The notes beneath the pieces are model-generated. The model saw only the letters and a program-made list of their open reading frames with translations. It made no database searches and was not told the origin of the DNA. This document shows positions 57,628 through 64,000 of a DNA stretch of 64,000 nt, piece by piece (positions within the stretch are counted from its first letter, which is position 1; each line of letters opens with the position of its first letter). Position numbers and translations under genes: made by a program. Where the stretch lies: NCBI GenBank assembly GCA_007844125.1, contig CM017564.1, forward strand, positions 11,307,326 to 11,371,325, in the 5' to 3' direction. The DNA is from Sinonovacula constricta (taxonomy: Eukaryota > Mollusca > Bivalvia > Cardiida > Solecurtidae).

Positions 57628-58115
57628 TTTTAAAGGTGGTATCCGTTAGTTTTCCGATATAAAATAAAGTTCCAAATTATACCACAGTTATGGGGAAAAA
57701 GGGCAAAAGTTCTGCTTATGTCTAAGGTAATACACTTTTAAAAACTGTTTAAGTTGTCACATAGTACAAATCATGAAATAGATCGCTCTAAATGATCAGT
57801 TTCACATCTATAAATAAGCATGATGCGAATAATGCTACTTAAAAGATGTCGAAATCAGAGCTCATTACCCGGGTGATGTAAAATTGTGATCGGAAAAGAA
57901 AAGGGTCATGAACTTTTCTTAATTAAAAAATATGTAAATGTGAAGAGTGGCTTGGATAGGACATAACTGTTTGTGTAATGACAATTTGGTTGTATTGCTT
58001 AACTTTCCACAAAGATGTAGGACATTAATAAACCACATTTAGTGTATCTCATTGTGTAACTAAAACCTTTTTTAGAACAAAACTTTTGGTCTAAACAGTC
58101 GAATATCACCTTTGA
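57628..58115. mobile_element. MITE family A copy
   Basis: Left TTTAAAGGTGGTATCCGTTA; right CTAAACAGTCGAATATCACC, whose inverse GGTGATATTCGACTGTTTAG matches the family terminus. Interior phrases GTAGGACATTAATAAACCAC and TTTCACATC relate to the copies at 698, 1665 and 10773. Confidence 0.7.
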
Positions 58116-58381
58116 TTAATGAAATTTCGTAATGTTCCCAATTCTTGTATTAACTTACAACTACTATGAACTGGATAAGAAAATAGATACCATCCTAAAT
58201 TGTATACTTGCTTTGTAAATGGGAAACCCGATGATTTCTCTTATAATAACTGGCAGGAAAGTCAAGTTTTTTACTAGGCTGACACAAGAACTTTCCGCCA
58301 GCATAACAGGGCTCATCAGATTTTTTAAGTAAAATTTATTACAAATGGGTTAGTGAAAATTTAGATGCTCGTGTTCCTGTT

Positions 58382-58468
58382 CCTGGCCAGACTTGAACTG
58401 GCATCTCCCAGATGGCAAGGTATACATAACCAACATGGGTGCACGCCATTGTGCTACAGGAATGACAG
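58382..58468 (-). other. tRNA-like structure with enlarged anticodon arm
   Basis: The minus strand can form an acceptor TTCCTG/CAGGAA, a D-arm region TAGCACAATGGCG (A box) and a perfect T arm GCCAG-TTCAAGT-CTGGC (B box). The anticodon arm is CCCA...TGGG with a ~27-nt loop, too long for a plain tRNA. It is either a tRNA-like SINE head, a decayed tRNA or one with an insertion. Confidence 0.4.
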
Positions 58469-58744
58469 AACCTGAAGAAGAGGCCAAAGCTATTTGGTTA
58501 TAGGGATTAGGTTACCAAACCTTCATTGAATGTGGTATCTGGCTTAACAGTTTACATAGATGTAGGACATCAGTAAACAGCATTTCATTCACCTTTAAGG
58601 GTTGAAATAGTAAATGTTATGTGAGATACATCTTTAAAGTATATTATATTTAAGGTGAGATTAGGGTAGATCTATAACATACAACTATGTCAGAACTTCA
58701 CTGACTGATGACTAGAAAGATACTGTAAGTACAGTTTAAAAAGG
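58469..58744. other. spacer, unassigned
   Basis: AGTAAACAGCATTTCATTCACC near 58572 is a MITE family A interior or end phrase. No gene. Confidence 0.35.
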
Positions 58745-61560
58745 ACAACTGTCATTAGGCGTCAATGTAATTATGCAAATATGTGTCACTTTAGGGTAAA
58801 TGTGTGAAGGGGTCTTGTGCTAACAAATTATACCTTGATATTATCCAATATGTGCAATTCTTGGGTAAATGCATAGGCAGGGGTTGTTCGATCAAATAAT
58901 AAGTAAATATATCCCAATCTGTGTTATTTCAGGCTAAATGTATGGGTGCAGGTTGCAATAAGGAATTTACATATAACCTACATGTGTCATTTTAAGGTAA
59001 TGGTAAGGATGGAGGTTGTGCTAACAAATTATACCTAGATATTACTCAATATGTATCAATTTAGGGTAATGGTAAGGACAGAGGTTGCTCAAACAAATTA
59101 TACCAAGATAATGCCCAATATGTATCAATTTAGGGTTATGGTAAGGACAGAGGTTGCTCTTACAAATTATACCAAGATAATGCCCAATATGTATCAATTT
59201 AGGGTAATGGTAAGGACAGAGGTTGCTCTAACAAATTATACCTTGATATTGCCCAATATGTATCAATTTAGGGTTATGGTAAGGACAGAGGTTGCTCTAA
59301 CAAATTATACCAAGATAATGCCCAATATGTATCAATTTAGGGTAATGGTAAGGACAGAGGTTGCTCTAACAAATTATACCTTGATATTGCCCAATATGTA
59401 TCAATTTAGGGTAATGGTAAGGACAGAGGTTGCTCTAACAAATTATACCTAGATATTGCCCAATATGTATCAATTTAGGGTAATGGTAAGGATGGAGGTT
59501 GTGCTAACAAATTATACCTAGATATTACTCAATATGTATCAATTTAGGGTAATGGTAAGGACAGAGGTTGCTCAAACAAATTATACCAAGATAATGCCCA
59601 ATATGTATCAATTTAGGGTTATGGTAAGGACAGAGGTTGCTCTTACAAATTATACCAAGATAATGCCCAATATGTATCAATTTAGGGTAATGGTAAGGAC
59701 AGAGGTTGCTCTAACAAATTATACCTTGATATTGCCCAATATGTATCAATTTAGGGTTATGGTAAGGACAGAGGTTGCTCTAACAAATTATACCAAGATA
59801 ATGCCCAATATGTATCAATTTAGGGTAATGGTAAGGACAGAGGTTGCTCTAACAAATTATACCTTGATATTGCCCAATATGTATCAATTTAGGGTAATGG
59901 TAAGGACAGAGGTTGCTCTAACAAATTAGACCTAGATATTACCCAATATGTATCAATTTAGGGTAATGGTAAGGACAGAGGTTGCTCTAACAAATTATAC
60001 CTAGATATTACCCAATATGTATCAATTTAGGGTAATGGTAAGGACAGAGGTTGCTCTAACAAATTATACCTAGATATTACCCAATATGTATCAATTTAGG
60101 GTAATGGTAAGGACAGAGGTTGCTCTAACAAATTATACCTAGATATTACCCAATATGTATCAATTTAGGGTAATGGTAAGGACAGAGGTTGCTCTAACAA
60201 ATTATACCTAGATATTACCCAATATGTATCAATTTAGGGTAATGGTAAGGATAGAGGTTGCTCTAACAAATTATACCTAGATATTACCCAATATGTATCA
60301 ATTTAGGGTAATGAATGGTAAGGACAGAGGTTGCTCTAACAAATTATACCTAGATATTACCCAATATGTATCAATTTAGGGTAATGGTAAGGACAGAGGT
60401 TGCTCTAACAAATTATACCTAGATATTACCCAATATGTATCAATTTAGGGTAATGGTAAGGACAGAGGTTGCTCTAACAAATTATACCTAGATATTACCC
60501 AATATGTATCAATTTAGGGTAATGGTAAGGACAGAGGTTGCTCTAACAAATTATACCTTGATATTGCCCAATATGTATCAATTTAGGGTAATGGTAAGGA
60601 CAGAGGTTGCTCTAACAAATTATACCTTGATATTACCCAATATATATCAGTTTATGGTAATGGTAGGGATGGAGGTTGCTCTAACAAATTATACCTTGAT
60701 ACAGCCCAATATATATCAATTTAGGGTGATGGTAAGGATGGAGTTTGCTCTAACAAATTATACCTTTATACTTCCCAATATGTATCAATTTATGGTTATG
60801 GTAAGGATGGAGGATGTTCTAACAAATTATACCTTGATACTGCTCAATATGTATCAATTTATGGTAATGGTAAGGATGGAGGTTGCTCAAACAAATTATA
60901 CCTTGATACAGCCCAATATTTGTCATTTTAGGCTAAAGGTATGGATGGAGGTTGCTTTAACAAATTGTACCTAGATATTACCTAATATTTGTCCTTTTAG
61001 GGTGAAGGTATGGACGGAGGTTGCTTTGAGAAATAACACCTAGATATTACCCAATATGTTTCAGTTACAGGGTAAAGATGGAGGTTGCTCTAACCAATTA
61101 CACTTAAAATTATTCAATATGTCTTAAGGTATGGATGCAGGATGCAATAAGTAGTGATACCTAGACATTACCACATGTCACATTATGTGTCATTTTTGAG
61201 TAAATATATTGACAGAGGTTGTTCTAACAAATTATACCTAGATACTGCCCAATATTTCTTACTTTAGGCTAAGGTATGGACGGAGGTTGCTCTTACAAAT
61301 TATACCTAGATATGACCCGATATGTGTCATTATAGGATTATGGTATAGACATAGGTTTCACTAACAAATTATACCTAGATATTGCCCAATATCTGGCATT
61401 TTAGGATTAAGGTATGGAAGCAGCTTGCTCTAATATATAATACCAACAAATTATACCCAGATATTACCAAATATATGACTTATTATGCTAATAGTTTTAG
61501 CAATATTAGGTTAACGTTTATTTGTTGGTTGCTCCAACAAATAACACCTAGATATTTATA
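58745..61560. repeat. satellite array 2, same 69-bp monomer, inverted
   Basis: About 40 monomers. Plus-strand unit AGGTTGCTCTAACAAATTAT, ACCTAGATATTACCCAATAT, GTATCAATTTAGGGTAATGG, TAAGGACAG is the reverse complement of the array 1 unit with some fixed differences (ATCAATTTAGGG against GCCATTTTATGG). Central units (59042-60640) are very homogeneous; both edges are diverged. ORFs such as 60504-60974 follow from the 69-bp period. Confidence 0.96.
59042..60007. repeat. 483-bp higher-order repeat, two copies
   Basis: 59042-59524 and 59525-60007 repeat the same succession of seven monomers (7 x 69 = 483), recognisable from a unit with CTCAAACAAATT followed by units alternating CCAAGATAATGCCC and CCTTGATATTGCCC. 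Confidence 0.85.
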
Positions 61561-61632
61561 AATGTAGTTTATTTTGTTTTGTTCCTTTAAATACACAATC
61601 ATGGTCATTATAACAATGTCCAATTAAGTTTA

Positions 61633-61770
61633 TGGTATATGTCTGTGGGTAGAACCACTGGCGTACCATAGGTCAGATGGAAGAGCAATTCACATTTAAA
61701 AGTTTACGCCCTGACCAAGACTCAAACCCATGCTGTAAGGGGAACTCCTCAGCCACAGGTGTCCCCTACT
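61633..61770 (-). mobile_element. tRNA-derived SINE, same family as 21236-21391
   Basis: The minus strand has a CTGTGGCTGAGGAGTTCC head and GGGTTTGAGTCTTGGTCAGG (B box). The body is GTAAACTTTTAAATG, TCTGACCTATGGTACGCC and AGTGGTTCTACCCACAGAC, collinear with the other copy. Confidence 0.65.
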
Positions 61771-62647
61771 AAATGTGGGCCAAGCGGGGCCAGCATACCA
61801 ACTGGATCGGGCCGTAGGGGGTCTTATTACCCGATCTAGCCCCTTGGCAGGGCATTCTGCCCCAACTTGCTATGCGATAGGGCCCACCCCACCCACTCCC
61901 GCAACCCGAAAATGAAGTCAGAGCCCCCTGGGGACAGCCCACCACCCTCCCGGCCCAGAGGGGCTGTGGAGTCAAAAGCCCCAAAGACCTAACTCACAGC
62001 CTCGTGGGAATCAGTCCTCTGCTTTCTTATTCTCTTGGAGAAAATAACATTTTGCAGTGTCTTCGGTAGACCGCTCAAGCCGACGCATCATATAGGTCAC
62101 CAGAATAAGTGTGGCAACAAGGGTAATGATCTTTCGCCACGATGGTAATTATGGGCGTGGGAATAAACCCGTCAACGTATTTGTTGTTTTTGTTTGCAGC
62201 ACCATTTGAATGAACTGAAAGTTCCATCTTCTCTATCTGATGATGGTTAAGATTAAGGTGACCTTCCATAGCTGGAACCGTTTTTCAGAAGGACTTCTCC
62301 CTTTAAGTGCTTCCACCCTTCTTGAACTATTATTTCAGAAACCGTGTAAGTACTCTGACGTCAACATGGTTCATGAACCGACCCCCGTAAGGTCTACATC
62401 ACCATTCTGGTCCTTTTTTATGTAGTGGGACACATTTGGCCTACTCTGTAGCGAAGCAACTGCATCGACGTAAGCCTGAGTAGCGTAGTCTGCACTGGTT
62501 TTCCACCCCCACCACGCCCACCAATGATACTCATTTCACCTCAAGGACGACACTCACTGGCAAACCATGGTGGTCTATTCTGTTACCACGCTTGTCTCTG
62601 AGATTGTGAGCTCAAAAATAGTCCCCTGTCTCTGGAGCTTGAACTTG
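61771..62647. other. GC-richer unassigned sequence
   Basis: 61780-62000 is markedly GC-rich compared with the rest of the window. The minus-strand ORFs at 61769-61984 and 62075-62269 have no recognised domain. It may belong to the Polinton relic on the right, but I see no evidence for this. Confidence 0.3.
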
Positions 62648-62935
62648 GGATTAGGATTGGATTAGACAGCACTTTTGCCGATACTGTGCAGCAACATTTT
62701 TATCATAATAGCAGAGGGGCACTTATGAGGTGCCCAGGGACGGAACCGGGCCGGTCCATTATACTGACACCGACGAGTCAGGCGTAATGCTGTCCCCTAA
62801 GTCCCGAGCGTTAGGAGGGAAGCCACTCCTACCTACTTTAAAGTCTTTAGTTTGACCCGGCCGGGGTTCGAACCCACGACCTCGTGACCTGCAAGCCGAC
62901 GCTCTACCACTTGAGCTATTGCAGCTGGTCAGGAT
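62648..62935 (-). mobile_element. tRNA-derived SINE with TAATCC-type tail
   Basis: On the minus strand the head 62855-62935 reads GACCAGCTGCAATAGCTCAA, AGTGGTAGAGCGTCGGCTT, then GTGGGTTCGAACCCCGGCC GGGTC. The acceptor GACCAGC/GCCGGGTC nearly pairs. The body is GAGTGGCTTCCCTCCTAACG and GTGTCAGTATAATGGACC. It ends in TCTAATCCAATCCTAATCCC, a short repeat tail typical of SINEs. Confidence 0.85.
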
Positions 62936-63229
62936 TAGGGAATACGGACAATTTTATTGTATACTTGGAGCTGCTGATAGGTCCAAAGGCCCGGGCGCAC
63001 CATGATTCTCTCCATGGATGAGGTTACATACTCGGTGTTTATAATGTTGTACCAGCCAACTGTGTACACAATCGACCGCAGACCCATCTTAAAACACCTG
63101 TTCTGTTCTTGATTGGCTGTTGAAGATAGATCAAAAACACCAGAAGCCTAGACCTCGAGCACATGACGTTCGGGTCGAATGTCTCTAGAGGTCGTCATTG
63201 CTAGGTTTCGTCATACAACTGGCTACCAC
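62936..63229. other. unassigned sequence before the Polinton-like relic
   Basis: No clear coding frame; could be decayed element sequence. Confidence 0.3.
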
Positions 63230-64000
63230 CTAAAGAGGCCCACATTGAGTTCATTGAGCAATATCCCGGCAATGATGGCTCTTGGAGCACAGTCTTGCTA
63301 GATGTCTCGAAAGGCTCCACTCAGGCCATCATGGAGCAAATCAACGATTCGATCCGGACCTACTTGTGGGCTCTTCTCGAGGCCCAGGCCCTAAGTCCAG
63401 GATCGCAGGCAGCTTGGAGGCGCAAAAGCAGTGTCTAGTCCTAGTGGAGGATAGGATCAACTATCTGATCGACATCCAGGTCGCTATCGCCAGTTACCAA
63501 AGTGTTCTGCAGTATGTCGGAAGAACTCCACGTGGTCTTTGGAACAGGATTTTACATGGCTGTGGAATATCAACTTGAACGTCCCTGCTCGATCAATGAA
63601 GGGGGTCTTAATGCTCTTTGAGGAACCCACTCAGCCCTTTGAACACCAGAGCGAAGGCTTCTATAACCCCAAGATCATGACGGCGAGGTTACTGTCGAGG
63701 GCATCCCAAATCAGCTCTACACTCAAGGCATGCGGGGGGGGGGGGGGGGGGGGGGGGGGCGGTGGGGTCCGTGGCCGTTTCGATCACATCGTAATCCTCT
63801 GTCCTCAGACCAGGCATAACAGGACCTACTGGGAGCGGCTGTGGGGTTGGAAAACAAGGAAGTTTATGTTCTAGATCCAGGTGAATGGCTTCATGACTAG
63901 TTGCGCGCTTTCTACCAAGTGTTTCAAGGTCAGCCGACCTTGTATGTCATTGATGACATGACAACCAGCAAACAGCTCACCAAGAAAAAAGACATGCCCT
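63230..64000 (+). pseudogene. Polinton/Maverick-like relic: capsid-like fragment and packaging ATPase fragment
   Basis: Several frames carry coding remnants. 63480-63730: FTWLWNINLNVPARSMKGVL, FYNPKI and VTVEGIPNQLY, resembling a conserved protein of Polinton-like elements, possibly capsid (weak). After the poly-G tract: FDHIVILCPQT, then after a stop and frame change LDPGEWLHD, a stop, and FYQVFQGQPTLYVIDDMTTS KQLTKKKDM. TLYVIDD fits the Walker B strand of FtsK/HerA-type packaging ATPases encoded by Polintons, and the KKKDM context fits the same family. The Walker A loop is not seen; it would fall at or before the G tract. Multiple stops show the relic is inactive. Continues past the window. 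Confidence 0.5.
63734..63759. repeat. poly-G tract (26 bp)
   Basis: Uninterrupted G run joining the two coding remnants; length likely unreliable in assembly. Confidence 0.97.

Noticed and set aside
61769..61984. GC-rich minus ORF as a protein
   Set aside because: Composition-driven; no domain and no support from neighbours.
62855..62935. Functional tRNA gene
   Set aside because: It carries A and B boxes, but acceptor pairing is imperfect and a SINE body with repeat tail follows.

Overview
The window looks like AT-rich, repeat-dominated intergenic DNA of a metazoan, most likely a bivalve mollusc. The basis is the combination of tRNA-derived SINEs, hAT ends beginning CAGGGGCGGATCCAG, recurring AAGGGAGRTAA-type motifs, an env-bearing Gypsy element and a Polinton-type relic. 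The species is an inference and is not proven by any gene here. There are no bacterial features (no operons, Shine-Dalgarno sites or CRISPR). Only one ORF looks like an intact cellular-type gene: an endonuclease/exonuclease/phosphatase (EEP) fold protein at 36595-37803 on the minus strand. Almost everything else is mobile or tandemly repeated DNA. LAYOUT. 1-16700: a broken LINE reverse transcriptase at the left edge; a 2-2.8 kb segmental duplication (603-3375 and 9964-12112) whose copies differ by presence or absence of short inverted-repeat transposons; four degenerate copies of a ~350 bp repeat; a SINE; a (TA)n tract; a stray relic of the satellite found 30 kb further on. 16747-19760: about 3 kb of degenerate minisatellite. 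21862-30980: a 9.1 kb LTR retrotransposon on the minus strand (Gypsy/Metaviridae type) with ~1122 bp LTRs, AATT target duplication, gag with two zinc knuckles, protease, RT, RNase H, integrase and an F-like envelope fragment; every gag/pol stage carries stops or frameshifts although the LTRs are about 98% alike. 33600-35620: an 18-bp motif occurring five times around a basic coiled-coil pseudogene. 36309-37803: the EEP gene and a copied piece of it. 38244-41869: three consecutive foldback elements whose inverted repeats are each built from short repeated phrases. 42800-55470 and 58745-61560: two arrays of the same 69-bp satellite in opposite orientation around a 3.3 kb spacer, with higher-order repeats and a hAT fragment inserted once and then amplified with the satellite. 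61600-64000: two SINEs and, running off the right edge, a decayed Polinton/Maverick-like packaging ATPase fused across a poly-G tract to a capsid-like fragment. HOW IT FITS TOGETHER. No pathway is encoded. The window records repeated transposition, local duplication and satellite amplification. The strongest candidates for further study are the inverted higher-order satellite with its embedded hAT marker, the env-bearing Gypsy element, the cluster of phrase-repeat foldback elements and the five-copy 18-bp motif. All identifications are by eye; similarity statements to families are from general knowledge and no database search was run.
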